The notes under the pieces: generated by a model
What the model saw: only the letters and a program-made list of their open reading frames with translations
The model's database searches: none
What the model was told of the DNA's origin: nothing
Translations under genes and position numbers: made by a program
DNA from: Modestobacter italicus
GTDB taxonomy: Bacteria; Actinomycetota; Actinomycetes; Mycobacteriales; Geodermatophilaceae
Reading direction: 5' to 3'
DNA: 64,000 nt
NCBI RefSeq assembly: GCF_019799965.1
Contig: NZ_JABGCJ010000002.1
Span: 434,001-498,000, forward strand
Part shown: one piece after another, positions 9,132 through 17,029 of the stretch
How positions within the stretch are numbered: the first letter of the stretch is position 1
Layout of the letters: each line of letters starts with the position of its first letter

Positions 9132-10514
9132 TCAGCTGTGCGCGTGCAGCGGCTTGCCGGCCAGCACCAGGGCGGCCTCGCCGAGCGCCTCGCTCAGCGT
9201 CGGGTGCGGGTGGATCAGCTGGGCCACCTCCTCGGGGAGGGCCTCCCAGTTGTAGACCAGCTGGGCCTCGGCCACGAGGTCGCCGACGCGGCTACCGACC
9301 ATGTGGACGCCGACGACCGGGCCGTTGCCCGCGACGCGGATGAGCTTGACGGCACCGGCGGTCTTGAGGATCGCCGCGCGGCCGTTGCCGGCCAGGTCGT
9401 AGGTGGCGACCTCGACCTCGCCGTGCTTCTCCTTGGCCTGGGCCTCGGTGAGGCCGACCGAGGCGACCTCGGGCTCGGAGTAGGTGACGCGCGGGACGCC
9501 GGCGTAGTCGATCGGCACCACCGGCAGCCCGGCCAGGCGCTCGGCCACCAGGATGCCCTCACCGAAGCCGACGTGGGCCAGCTGCAGGGTGGGCACCAGG
9601 TCGCCGACGGCGGAGATGGTCGGCACGTTGGTCTGCATGTACTCGTCGACCAGGACGTAGCCGCGGTCCATGGCGACCCCGGCCTCCTCGTAGCCCAGGC
9701 CCTGGCTGACCGGCCCGCGGCCGACGGCGACGAGGACCAGCTCGGCCTCGTGCTCCTTGCCGTTCTCCAGGGTGACCTTCACGCCGTCGGCGGTGGTCTG
9801 CACGCTGGAGACCCGGCTGCCGAGGGAGAAGTCGATCTTGCGGCGCCGGAACGCGCGCTCGAGCAGCTTGGAGGAGGACTCGTCCTCCAGCGGGACCAGG
9901 TGCGGCAGGCCCTCGACGATGGTCACGTCGACGCCGAAGGACTTCCAGGCGCTGGCGAACTCGCAGCCGATGACGCCGCCGCCGAGGATGATCGCCGAGC
10001 TGGGCACCCGGTCGAGCTTGAGCGCGTGGTCGCTGGTGATGACCTTGGTGCCGTCGATCTCGATGCCGGGCAGCGAGCGGGCGTAGGACCCGGTGGCCAG
10101 CAGGACGTGCTTGCCCTCGAAGGTCTGGTCGCCGACCTGGACGGCGGTCTGGGAGACCAGCCGGCCCTCACCGGTCACGTAGTTGATGCCGCGGCTCTTG
10201 ATCAGACCCTGCAGGCCCTTGTGGTTCTTGGAGATGACGCCGTCCTTGTAGGCGTTCACCCCGTCCATGTCGATGCCCGACAGCGTGGACTTGACGCCGA
10301 ACTGCTCGCCCTCGCGGGCGTTGTCGGCGACCTCGGCGGTGTGCAGCAGTGCCTTGGTGGGGATGCAGCCACGGTGCAGGCAGGTGCCGCCGACCTTGTC
10401 CTTCTCGATCAGGACGACGCTCATGCCGAGCTCGGCTGCCCGCAGTGCCGCGGCGTAGCCACCCGAGCCACCACCGAGGATGACCAGGTCAGCGGGGGTG
10501 GTCGGTGCGCTCAC
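9132..10514 (-). CDS. lpdA: dihydrolipoyl dehydrogenase (E3)
   Basis: FAD-dependent enzyme that reoxidises dihydrolipoyl groups of the oxoacid dehydrogenase E2 proteins and passes electrons to NAD. At 460 residues it is standard length. It has an N-terminal FAD fingerprint GGGSGGYAAAL, the redox-active disulfide C45-C50 in GGTCLHRGC, a central NAD site GGGVIGCEFAS, and the C-terminal HPHPTLSEAL containing the active-site His. The start is GTG behind a good gaggag Shine-Dalgarno site. It is the first gene of the probable lpdA-sucB operon. Confidence 0.96.
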   Translation of the reverse strand: MSAPTTPADLVILGGGSGGYAAALRAAELGMSVVLIEKDKVGGTCLHRGCIPTKALLHTAEVADNAREGEQFGVKSTLSGIDMDGVNAYKDGVISKNHKGLQGLIKSRGINYVTGEGRLVSQTAVQVGDQTFEGKHVLLATGSYARSLPGIEIDGTKVITSDHALKLDRVPSSAIILGGGVIGCEFASAWKSFGVDVTIVEGLPHLVPLEDESSSKLLERAFRRRKIDFSLGSRVSSVQTTADGVKVTLENGKEHEAELVLVAVGRGPVSQGLGYEEAGVAMDRGYVLVDEYMQTNVPTISAVGDLVPTLQLAHVGFGEGILVAERLAGLPVVPIDYAGVPRVTYSEPEVASVGLTEAQAKEKHGEVEVATYDLAGNGRAAILKTAGAVKLIRVAGNGPVVGVHMVGSRVGDLVAEAQLVYNWEALPEEVAQLIHPHPTLSEALGEAALVLAGKPLHAHS

Positions 10515-10671
10515 GAGTGCTCCTCAGTACTGGGTGGCCCGGAGGTGCCCGGGCACGGCGATCCTGCGCCTGCCCATCCTGCCACTCCCGGGAACGGCGC
10601 GTCCGGATGCTCCGTTGCATCCCTCGGGAGCGTCGCGGAGTCACCCGCGACCCCGGGGACGGGAGCAGGGC

Positions 10672-11022
10672 ATGGGGCTGTGGGACCGGCTGCGCGGACG
10701 CCGCGCCGGAGGCGGCGGCCGCGACCGCCGCGGCACGCTCGACCGGGCGTCCGCCGGGGCCGACCTCAGCCACCTGGAGCAGTTCGTCGCCACCCGCCGC
10801 GGCGTCGAGGGGTACGTCGAGCCGCGGACGGCGGTGACCGAGACGACGATCCTGCTGGTGGCCGCCGACGGCGAGTGGACGCGACGGCGGATCGACGGCC
10901 CCGACACCGCCCGCAAGCTGTCCCGCGACCTCGCCGTCCCGGTGTACGACGCGCAGGTGACCGGCTACCCGCAGCGGATGCGTGACTGGAGCGCCCGGCA
11001 GAAGGACAACCGGCTGTCCTGA
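10672..11022 (+). CDS. conserved small actinobacterial protein of unknown function
   Basis: A 116-residue protein with a basic, glycine-rich N-terminus (GLWDRLRGRRAGGGG) and a compact domain containing TTILLVAADGEWTRRRI and VPVYDAQVTGYPQRM. I recall similar small proteins beside lpd/pepA genes in other actinobacteria but know no function. A gggagcaggg Shine-Dalgarno region precedes the ATG. It is divergent from lpdA and convergent with pepA, from which a strong terminator separates it. Confidence 0.65.
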   Translation: MGLWDRLRGRRAGGGGRDRRGTLDRASAGADLSHLEQFVATRRGVEGYVEPRTAVTETTILLVAADGEWTRRRIDGPDTARKLSRDLAVPVYDAQVTGYPQRMRDWSARQKDNRLS

Positions 11023-11067
11023 GGCAGGCGACGAGCCCGGGCGAGCGGCGGGCCTCAGGCAGGCGAC

Positions 11068-11107
11068 GAGGCCCCCGTCCCGACGTGGAGTCCGGGACGG
11101 GGGCCTC
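11068..11107. terminator. bidirectional terminator between small protein gene and pepA
   Basis: Fifteen-base perfect arms (gaggcccccgtcccg and its complement) with a 10-base loop, between two convergent genes. Confidence 0.8.
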
Positions 11108-11142
11108 GGTCGAGCCGCCTCGCGGTGCGCGGGGCCGGGCCG

Positions 11143-12654
11143 TCAGTCGGCGAGCAGGCCCTCGATGGTGGCCAGCAGCGTGCGGACCGGGACACCGGTG
11201 CCGCCCTTGGGCGTGTAGCCCCACGGCGCGCCGGTGTTGTACGCCGGCCCGGCGACGTCGATGTGCGCCCACGGCAGCCCGGCCGGGACGAACTCGGACA
11301 GGAAGTGCCCGCCGACGAGCATCCCGCCCATCCGGTCGGCGTTGGCGTTGACCAGGTCGGCGACGGGGGAGTCCAGGCCGCGGCGCAGCTCCGGCGGCAG
11401 CGGCATGCCCCACATCGGCTCACCGCTGCGCTTGCTGGCCTCGACGACGGCCTCGCGCAGGTCGTCGCTGCCCATCACCCCGGCGGTGCGGGTGCCCAGC
11501 GCCACCAGCTGGGCGCCGGTGAGCGTCGAGGTCTCGAGCAGGTAGGCGGGGGAGTCCTCCACGGCGCGGCAGATCGCGTCGGCGAGCACGACCCGGCCCT
11601 CGGCGTCGGTGTTGGTGATCTCGGCCTTCTTGCCGTTGCGGAACGTGACCACGTCGGCCGGGCGGTAGGCGGTGCCGCTGGGCATGTTCTCCGCGATCGG
11701 CACGGTGGCGGTGACGTCGACCGGCAGCCCGAGCTCGGCGACCAGGCACACGGTGGCGATCACGGCCGCGGCACCGGCCATGTCGCTCTTCATGTCCTCC
11801 ATCTTCGCGGCGGGCTTGATCGAGATGCCGCCGCTGTCGAAGGTGATGCCCTTGCCGACCAGCGCCACGCTGGTCTTCGCCTTCTTGCCCTTGTACTCCA
11901 TGCGCAGCAGCCGCGGACCCCGGGCGGAGCCGCCCCCGACGGCGAGGATGCCGCCGTAGCCGCCGGCCGCGAGGGCCTTCTCGTCGAGCACCTCGACCGA
12001 CAGCCCGGCCTTCTTCCCGGCGGCCGCGCCGCGGGCGGCCAGCTCGGCCGGGTACAGGTCGTTGGGCGGGGTGTTGACCAGGTCGCGCACCAGGGTCACC
12101 GCGTCGACGACGGCGCGGACCCGGGCCAGCGGGGCCTTGGCGGCCGCGGCGTCGGGGACCACCAGCTCGACCGAGGACGGCGGGGTGGGCCGGTCGGCGG
12201 GCAGCTGCGACTTGTAGGCGGTGAACTCGTAGGCGCCCAGCAGCGACCCCTCGCCCACGGCGTGCAGCCGGTCGGCGTCCGGGGCGCCGCCGACGGCGGC
12301 CAGCAGGCTGACCACCGAGCCGCGGCCGGTCAGTGCGCGGCTGGCCGAGCCGGCCGCCCGGCGGACCGCCTCGGCCGAGTACCCACCGGTGGACTGCGGT
12401 GCGCCCAGGCCGACCACCGCGACGACCGGGAACGGGCCCTGGCCGAAGGTCGGCAGCTTGGTGACCTCGTCCTCGCCGCCGCGGGCACCCAGGTCGGCGA
12501 GCGCGGTGAGCAGGCGGCCACCGAGCAGGCGGTCGACCGCATCGGCACCCGGTGTGCTGAGCAGCCCGTCGGGTCCCTTCCCGACGCCGACGACGACGGC
12601 GTCGGCACTGAGCTTCTCGAGCGGGCGGTCGGTGGCGGAGACAGTCGGAGGCAC
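11143..12654 (-). CDS. pepA: leucyl aminopeptidase (M17)
   Basis: Two-metal cytosolic exopeptidase that removes N-terminal residues. It has 503 residues in the usual N-terminal accessory plus C-terminal catalytic arrangement. The catalytic block contains K268 in GKGITFDSGG and the family signature NTDAEGRVVLADA (from residue 347), which carries the metal-binding Asp and Glu and the active-site Arg. I chose the GTG at 12654 because a TAGGAT box lies 7 bases upstream and the protein starts there as in relatives. The frame stays open further, but only antisense to gcvT. Confidence 0.93.
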   Translation of the reverse strand: MPPTVSATDRPLEKLSADAVVVGVGKGPDGLLSTPGADAVDRLLGGRLLTALADLGARGGEDEVTKLPTFGQGPFPVVAVVGLGAPQSTGGYSAEAVRRAAGSASRALTGRGSVVSLLAAVGGAPDADRLHAVGEGSLLGAYEFTAYKSQLPADRPTPPSSVELVVPDAAAAKAPLARVRAVVDAVTLVRDLVNTPPNDLYPAELAARGAAAGKKAGLSVEVLDEKALAAGGYGGILAVGGGSARGPRLLRMEYKGKKAKTSVALVGKGITFDSGGISIKPAAKMEDMKSDMAGAAAVIATVCLVAELGLPVDVTATVPIAENMPSGTAYRPADVVTFRNGKKAEITNTDAEGRVVLADAICRAVEDSPAYLLETSTLTGAQLVALGTRTAGVMGSDDLREAVVEASKRSGEPMWGMPLPPELRRGLDSPVADLVNANADRMGGMLVGGHFLSEFVPAGLPWAHIDVAGPAYNTGAPWGYTPKGGTGVPVRTLLATIEGLLAD

Positions 12655-12661
12655 GCCGCCG

Positions 12662-12667
12662 ATCCTA
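12662..12667 (-). promoter_or_regulatory. -10 box of pepA, leaderless
   Basis: TAGGAT 7 bases before the GTG of pepA. It lies in the 129-base divergent region shared with gcvT. Confidence 0.5.
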
Positions 12668-12770
12668 GGGAGGTGGTGAGCACGGCGTAGGACCGGACCG
12701 GGTCGGCCGCCCTCGGGCCTGGTCACCGCCCAGGTGGCCCGGCAGAGGGCCGCGCGGGCGGGCCCTCCAC

Positions 12771-12776
12771 TAGCGT
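12771..12776 (+). promoter_or_regulatory. -10 box of gcvT, leaderless
   Basis: TAGCGT 7 bases before the GTG at 12784. This favours 12784 over the in-frame GTG at 12775, which overlaps the box itself. Confidence 0.5.
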
Positions 12777-12783
12777 GCTGCCG

Positions 12784-13926
12784 GTGAGCCCGCTGACCTC
12801 CCCCCTGCACGAACGCCACGCGGCCGCCGGCGCCAAGTTCGCCGACTTCGGCGGCTGGTCGATGCCGATCGAGTACGCCGGTGGCGGGGTGCTGGCCGAG
12901 CACACCGCGGTGCGGGAGGGCGTCGGCCTCTTCGACGTCTCGCACCTGGGCACCGCCACCGTCCGGGGCCCCGGGGCGGCGGCGTACGTCAACGCCTGCC
13001 TCACCAACGACCTCGGCAAGATCGGACCGGGGCAGGCGCAGTACACGCTGTGCTGCGTCGCCGACGGCCAGCCGGACGCCGGTGGGGTGGTCGACGACCT
13101 GATCGTCTACCTGCACGGCCCGGACGACGTCCTGCTGGTGCCCAACGCTGTCAACGCCGCCGACGTGCTGGCCCGGCTCGCGGCGGACGCCCCGTCCGGG
13201 GTCACGGTCACCGACCGGCACACCGAGGTGGCCGTGCTCGCGCTGCAGGGCCCCCGGTCGGCCGAGGTGCTGGCTGCCGTGGGGCTGCCCGGCGGGCTGG
13301 AGTACATGTCCTTCGCCGAGACGCCGGGCACCGGCGGTGACGAGGTGACCGTGTGCCGCACCGGCTACACCGGGGAGCACGGCTACGAGCTGCTGGTCGC
13401 CGCGGAGCGGGCCGGGCAGCTGTGGGACGCGCTCCTGGCCGCCGGGGCACCGGAGCAGATCCGGCCCTGTGGGCTGGGCGCGCGGGACACGCTGCGCACC
13501 GAGATGGGCTACCCGCTGCACGGCCACGAGCTGGCCCGGGACATCACGCCCAACCAGGCGCGGTCCGGCTGGGCGGTGGGCTGGCAGAAGGAGGCCTTCT
13601 GGGGGCGGGAGGCGCTGCTGGCGGAGAAGGCCGCCGGGCCGGCCCGGCGGCTGTGGGGCCTGCAGGCCCCCGGGCGGGGCATCCCGCGCCCCGGGATGGT
13701 CGTGCTCGACGGGGACGGCGCCCGCATCGGCGAGGTGACCAGCGGGACGTTCTCCCCGACGCTGCGCACCGGCATCGCGCTGGCGTTGCTGGACACCGCG
13801 TCGGGCGTGGCCGAGGGCGACGAGGTCGCCGTCGACGTCCGGGGCCGGCCGCAGCCGGTCGTCGTCCGCCGTCCGCCGTTCGTGGAGTCCCACACGAAGG
13901 ACCCCGTGCCCCCCACGACTCGCTAG
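12784..13926 (+). CDS. gcvT: glycine cleavage system aminomethyltransferase (T protein)
   Basis: Folate-dependent T protein that takes the aminomethyl group from lipoylated H protein and forms 5,10-methylene-THF and ammonia. It has 380 residues. Family segments include [56 protein letters not shown] and the C-terminal [13 protein letters not shown]. The catalytic Asp is expected in the NDL segment (TNDLGKIG). The last residues, [10 protein letters not shown], appear to come from read-through into a repeated terminator element, and the TAG stop codon lies in its hairpin loop. gcvH and gcvP are not in this window. Confidence 0.94.
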   Translation: MSPLTSPLHERHAAAGAKFADFGGWSMPIEYAGGGVLAEHTAVREGVGLFDVSHLGTATVRGPGAAAYVNACLTNDLGKIGPGQAQYTLCCVADGQPDAGGVVDDLIVYLHGPDDVLLVPNAVNAADVLARLAADAPSGVTVTDRHTEVAVLALQGPRSAEVLAAVGLPGGLEYMSFAETPGTGGDEVTVCRTGYTGEHGYELLVAAERAGQLWDALLAAGAPEQIRPCGLGARDTLRTEMGYPLHGHELARDITPNQARSGWAVGWQKEAFWGREALLAEKAAGPARRLWGLQAPGRGIPRPGMVVLDGDGARIGEVTSGTFSPTLRTGIALALLDTASGVAEGDEVAVDVRGRPQPVVVRRPPFVESHTKDPVPPTTR

Positions 13927-13950
13927 CTCGCCGTGGGCCCCTGCACGGGG
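13896..13950 (+). terminator. repeated two-stem terminator element, copy A (gcvT)
   Basis: Outer stem ccccgtgc (13902-13909) pairs with gcacgggg (13943-13950). Inner stem cccacg (13912-13917) pairs with cgtggg (13932-13937). The gcvT stop codon TAG (13924-13926) is in the loop. The upstream tag GAAGGACC (13896-13903) is shared with the copies at 18065 and 44438. Confidence 0.75.
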
Positions 13951-13987
13951 CCGAACGGCCACCGGCCCTGAGCCGGGGCCGTGAGCG

Positions 13988-15163
13988 TCAGCGCTTGGGG
14001 TGGGAGTCCTTGGTCGGGACCGGCGGGTCGGGCATCTCGTCGGCGACGACCGCGTCCCGCTTGCCCATCGGCTGTGGGTCGCCCTGGGTGGTGTCCCGGG
14101 CCGTCTGGTGCTCGGTCTCGGCGTTGATCTCCGCTCCCAGCAGCACCAGGTAGCACGTCAGGTACAGCCACAGCATCAACACGATGACCCCGGCGATGGC
14201 GCCGTAGGTCTCGTTGTAGGAGCCGAAGTTGTTGACGTAGAAGCTGAACGCGACACTGACGACCGCCCAGATCACGGTGACCACGACGGAGCCGAGGCTC
14301 ACCCAGCGCAGTTTCGGCGCGTCCCGGTCGGGGGCCATCCGGTAGAGGACGGCGAGCGAGCCGGCCACCACGCCCAGCAGGAGGACCCAGCGCAGAACCT
14401 GGGCGAGCACCGTGCCGACCCCGCCCAGCGGGAGCGCGTCCAGCACCACCGGGACCACGGCGATCAGGGCGAACGTGATCAGCACGAACACGATCGCGCC
14501 CAGGGTGAGCAACAAGGAGAGCGCACGCAGCTTGAGGAAGTTGCGGGTCTCGACCTCGTCGTAGGCGATGTTCACCGCCTTCACCAGGTTGTTCACGCCG
14601 CCGGACGCCGTCCAGAGCGCGCCGAGCACCGAGGCGATCAACCCGAAGGTGAGGGCCCCGCCGGCGTTGCTCGTGATGTCGGTCAGCTGCTCGGTGAGGA
14701 TGTCCTGGGCGCTCTCCGGGAGCTGGTCGGACACCGCGGCGATCTGCTCACTGACCTGCTCGGGGGAGGCGACCAGGCCGTAGATCGAGATGGTCGCGAT
14801 CAGCGCCGGGAAGATGGAGAGGAAGGCGAAGAAGGCCACCCCGCCGGCGATGATCGGCATGTTGTCGGCGTTGTTCTCCGCCCATGCCCGCTTCACGATC
14901 TGCAGCCACCCACGCGGGGGGATCTCCGTCGGCTTCTCCGCGTGCACCCCGGGCATCTCCGACCTGCTGGGCACCTCGGGCGCCGGCCGGGCCGCCTCAC
15001 GGGCCTCGGTGGCCACGACCGTGGACGACGTCGCGCCGCCGGTGCCCCCACCGGCGGCCTCGCGCTGCTCGGCGGCCCGGGCCGCAGCCCGCCGCTCAGC
15101 CTTCTCCTGCACTCGCGCGCGGATGTTGTCCACGGCGCTGCCCGGTCGCCCGGTGTCGACCAT
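13988..15163 (-). CDS. YihY/BrkB family inner-membrane protein
   Basis: A 391-residue integral membrane protein with a charged, Ala-rich cytoplasmic N-terminus (about 1-85) followed by six predicted membrane segments. The family core is visible as GGVAFFAFLSIFPALIA, SGGVNNLVKAVNIAYDEVE and YGAIAGVIVLMLWLYLTCYLVLLGAEINAE. Once mis-called RNase BN, this family has no settled function. It is last in a same-strand run with DUF4235, DUF3618 and a holin-like gene (44-base gap to DUF4235), so it is probably part of the same envelope or stress operon. Confidence 0.9.
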   Translation of the reverse strand: MVDTGRPGSAVDNIRARVQEKAERRAAARAAEQREAAGGGTGGATSSTVVATEAREAARPAPEVPSRSEMPGVHAEKPTEIPPRGWLQIVKRAWAENNADNMPIIAGGVAFFAFLSIFPALIATISIYGLVASPEQVSEQIAAVSDQLPESAQDILTEQLTDITSNAGGALTFGLIASVLGALWTASGGVNNLVKAVNIAYDEVETRNFLKLRALSLLLTLGAIVFVLITFALIAVVPVVLDALPLGGVGTVLAQVLRWVLLLGVVAGSLAVLYRMAPDRDAPKLRWVSLGSVVVTVIWAVVSVAFSFYVNNFGSYNETYGAIAGVIVLMLWLYLTCYLVLLGAEINAETEHQTARDTTQGDPQPMGKRDAVVADEMPDPPVPTKDSHPKR

Positions 15164-15207
15164 CTGGGTGGTCCCCTCGTCTCAGGTGTGGTCGTCGGCC
15201 TCGCGGG

Positions 15208-15480
15208 TCAGTCGCCCGGCCAGTTGCCGGTCAGCTTGGTGAACCCACGGGCGCCGGCTCGGTCGATCACGGCCTTCGTGGCGCCGAACAGCGCGCCCTG
15301 GACGGCGGCGGCCAGCACGACCTCGCGCATCCCGTACTCGCTCTGCAGTGCCCCGGGGGCGTCGTCCTCGTCGGCGACGCGCTTCCAGACCTGCTTGAAC
15401 ACCGCACCGGAGAGGGCACCGGCCAGCACGCTGGCGAGCAGACCGAAGGGGCGGTAGACGGCCTTGAGACTGGGGCTCAC
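15208..15480 (-). CDS. DUF4235 family membrane protein
   Basis: A 90-residue protein with two hydrophobic helices (LLASVLAGALSGAVFKQVWKR and VVLAAAVQGALFGATKAVIDR) matching the actinobacterial DUF4235 family. The GTG start overlaps the DUF3618 stop (GTGA), so translation is coupled. Function is unknown; it usually travels with DUF3618 and holin-like genes. Confidence 0.85.
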   Translation of the reverse strand: MSPSLKAVYRPFGLLASVLAGALSGAVFKQVWKRVADEDDAPGALQSEYGMREVVLAAAVQGALFGATKAVIDRAGARGFTKLTGNWPGD

Positions 15481-16127
15481 CGCAGGACCCGGGCCAGCGT
15501 CCGCCGCCAGCCGCTGCGCCGGCGGGTCAGCCGCTTCGCGGTGGCGCGCTGGCTGGCGGCCAGTTGAGCGGTGGCGGCCCGCTGGCCGGCGGTCAGGCGG
15601 GCGGTGGCAGCGCGCTGGGTGGCGGTGACCCGGGTGGTCGCCGTGTGCCGGCGGGCGGCGCGGGCCCGGGCCGCCGCTGTGCGCCGGGCGGCCGCCCGCT
15701 CGGCTGCCGCCCGTCGGGCCGCTGCGCGCTCCTGGCCGGCCCTTCGAGCTGCCCGGGCTGCCGCGGCGCGGCGCTCGGCGGCCTCCTCGGCCGCGGTGCG
15801 CTCCGCCCGGCCGGCCCGGCGGCGCCCCCGCCAGGCGACCAGGCCCACGAGCGCGGTGACGGCCGCGACCCCGCCGCCGATCACCGCTGGTGGGTTCTCG
15901 CGGTAGGTCTCGACCGCGGTGTCCCTGGTCCGGTTGACGCCCTCGACGGCCGACGTCCGGGCGCGGTCGGCGCTCTCCTTGGCCCGGCCGGGCACGTCCA
16001 GCCGGTGGCTCAGCTCGTCGACCGTGCGGCCCAGCTGTTCGCGGGTCTGCTCGATGTCGGCCCGGATGGCGTCGGGGTCGGTCGGGCCCGCCCCGCCGTC
16101 CGGCTCAGCGGCGTCGGCTCCGGTCAT
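15477..16127 (-). CDS. DUF3618 family protein with long Arg/Ala/Thr-rich tail
   Basis: A 216-residue protein. The N-terminal DUF3618 motif (IRADIEQTREQLGRTVDELSHRLDV) is a short amphipathic helix. One membrane helix follows (AVIGGGVAAVTALVGLVAW). The C-terminal half is an extremely basic, low-complexity Ala/Arg/Thr tail with loose repeats such as AARRTAAARARAARRH and TAGQRAATAQLAASQRAT. Such a tail could bind nucleic acid or acidic envelope polymers, but that is inference. Both ends overlap neighbouring genes by 4 bases. Confidence 0.8.
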   Translation of the reverse strand: MTGADAAEPDGGAGPTDPDAIRADIEQTREQLGRTVDELSHRLDVPGRAKESADRARTSAVEGVNRTRDTAVETYRENPPAVIGGGVAAVTALVGLVAWRGRRRAGRAERTAAEEAAERRAAAARAARRAGQERAAARRAAAERAAARRTAAARARAARRHTATTRVTATQRAATARLTAGQRAATAQLAASQRATAKRLTRRRSGWRRTLARVLR

Positions 16128-16567
16128 CGGGACGCACTCTCCTTCACGGTGGCCACGTCGGTCCTGACGCTGGCGATGGCCTCGGTCGGCACCGGCGGGG
16201 CGGCCTGCTGCACGTCCTTCTTGCCGAGGAGGGCCAGCGCACCGGCGACCGCGAACAGCACGACGGCGACGATCACCGCGGCGAGCCAGCCGGGGACGGC
16301 GAGGGCCACGGCGAGGACGGCGGCCGCGACGAGCACCTGCAGGCCGAGGAAGGCGAACAGGCCGGCGCCGCCGAACAGCCCGGCGCCCACGCCGAGCTTC
16401 TTCGCCTTGGTGCTGACCTCCGCCTGGGCCAGCCGCATCTCGTCCCGGACCAGCCGGGTGAGCTGGTCGGAGAGCTGGCCGATCAGCTCACCGGTCGAGG
16501 CGTGCTCCGGGGCGGGCGGCGGTGTGGCCACGCGGCTCGCGCCGGCGCCCGGGGTGGGCTGGCTCAT
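16124..16567 (-). CDS. phage-holin-like family (Actinobacteriophage holin 3 type) membrane protein
   Basis: A 147-residue protein with an amphipathic N-terminal region (GELIGQLSDQLTRLVRDEMRLAQAEV) and two membrane helices (AGLFGGAGLFAFLGLQVLVAAAVLA and WLAAVIVAVVLFAVAGALALL). This pattern is common in actinobacterial chromosomes as the first gene of DUF3618 operons and need not mean a prophage. The ATG at 16565-16567 has a ggagga Shine-Dalgarno site 5 bases upstream. Transcription probably starts from the SigF/SigB-like promoter at 16607-16633. Confidence 0.82.
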   Translation of the reverse strand: MSQPTPGAGASRVATPPPAPEHASTGELIGQLSDQLTRLVRDEMRLAQAEVSTKAKKLGVGAGLFGGAGLFAFLGLQVLVAAAVLAVALAVPGWLAAVIVAVVLFAVAGALALLGKKDVQQAAPPVPTEAIASVRTDVATVKESASR

Positions 16568-16606
16568 GGGTCCTCCGCGGTCTCGGGCGTGGGTGGTGCC
16601 TGCACC

Positions 16607-16633
16607 ATGCCCATGCACTTACCGTGTAAACCA
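16607..16633 (-). promoter_or_regulatory. SigF/SigB-type stress promoter for holin-DUF3618-DUF4235-YihY operon
   Basis: On the minus strand GGTTT, a 15-base spacer and GGGCAT match the alternative-sigma consensus GTTT-N15-GGGTA(T/C) known for mycobacterial SigF and streptomycete SigB, with one mismatch. It lies about 40 bases before the first ATG of the operon. Confidence 0.6.
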
Positions 16634-16702
16634 AGATCGCTTGACCCTGCCGCGGCGGCAGTCCCGGTGCGGTCGGGGGCTGCCGAGGCGTCCCCGGGCC
16701 GT

Positions 16703-16708
16703 TAGCCT
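16703..16708 (+). promoter_or_regulatory. -10 box of the 70-residue protein gene, leaderless
   Basis: TAGCCT 6 bases before the ATG at 16715. Confidence 0.5.
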
Positions 16709-16714
16709 CCCGCC

Positions 16715-16927
16715 ATGAGCTGGACCTGGCAGCTGGAAGACGCATCGGGTGCGCCCGTGGACCCCGCCACGCTCGGGGTGGAGGTGCCCGAGTGCGACAA
16801 CCAGGGCGATGCCGAGTCCTGGCTGGGGGAGAGCTGGCGCGACCTGCTGGAGCGCGGCGTCGCGACGGTCACGCTCCAGCAGGACGGCGAACGGGTCTAC
16901 GGCCCGATGGGCCTGGCCGCGACGTGA
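16715..16927 (+). CDS. small acidic protein of unknown function, 70 residues
   Basis: Opens with MSWTWQLEDASG and contains SQGDAESWLGESWRDLLE-like acidic and aromatic segments (its actual start of that stretch is NQGDAESW), then TVTLQQDGERVYGPMGL. It resembles short actinobacterial proteins of unknown role. Support comes from the leaderless promoter at 16703, normal codon use and a perfect terminator beginning directly after the stop. Confidence 0.65.
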   Translation: MSWTWQLEDASGAPVDPATLGVEVPECDNQGDAESWLGESWRDLLERGVATVTLQQDGERVYGPMGLAAT

Positions 16928-16966
16928 CCGTGGGGTGGACGCCGCCGAGCGACGTCCACCCCACGG
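16928..16966 (+). terminator. terminator of the 70-residue protein gene
   Basis: Fourteen-base perfect arms (ccgtggggtggacg and complement) with an 11-base loop, starting at the base after the TGA stop. Confidence 0.8.
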
Positions 16967-16973
16967 CCTCCGA

Positions 16974-17022
16974 CCCCCGTGCAGGGGCCCGCCGCGAGCC
17001 TGCGAGCGGTGGGGGCAGGGGG
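16974..17022 (-). terminator. repeated two-stem terminator element, copy B (aldo-keto reductase)
   Basis: Inner stem cccgccgc (16988-16995) pairs with gcggtggg (17006-17013) around the loop gagcctgcga. The outer stem (16974-16982 with 17015-17022) has one bulge. It lies 7 bases downstream of the minus-strand stop at 17030. Confidence 0.7.
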
Positions 17023-17029
17023 GCCTCCG

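Noticed and set aside
6369-10985. Open frame of 1538 codons on the + strand
   Set aside because: It runs antisense through sucB and lpdA, and its translation is His/Asp/Gly/Arg-rich low complexity with no domain. It is a G+C-bias shadow.
11143-13962. Long N-terminal extension of pepA across gcvT
   Set aside because: The extension is the complement of gcvT. A -10 box and the family start place pepA at 12654.
16124-16567. Holin-like gene as evidence for a prophage
   Set aside because: No other phage gene is nearby. This family is a normal chromosomal partner of DUF3618 genes in actinobacteria.
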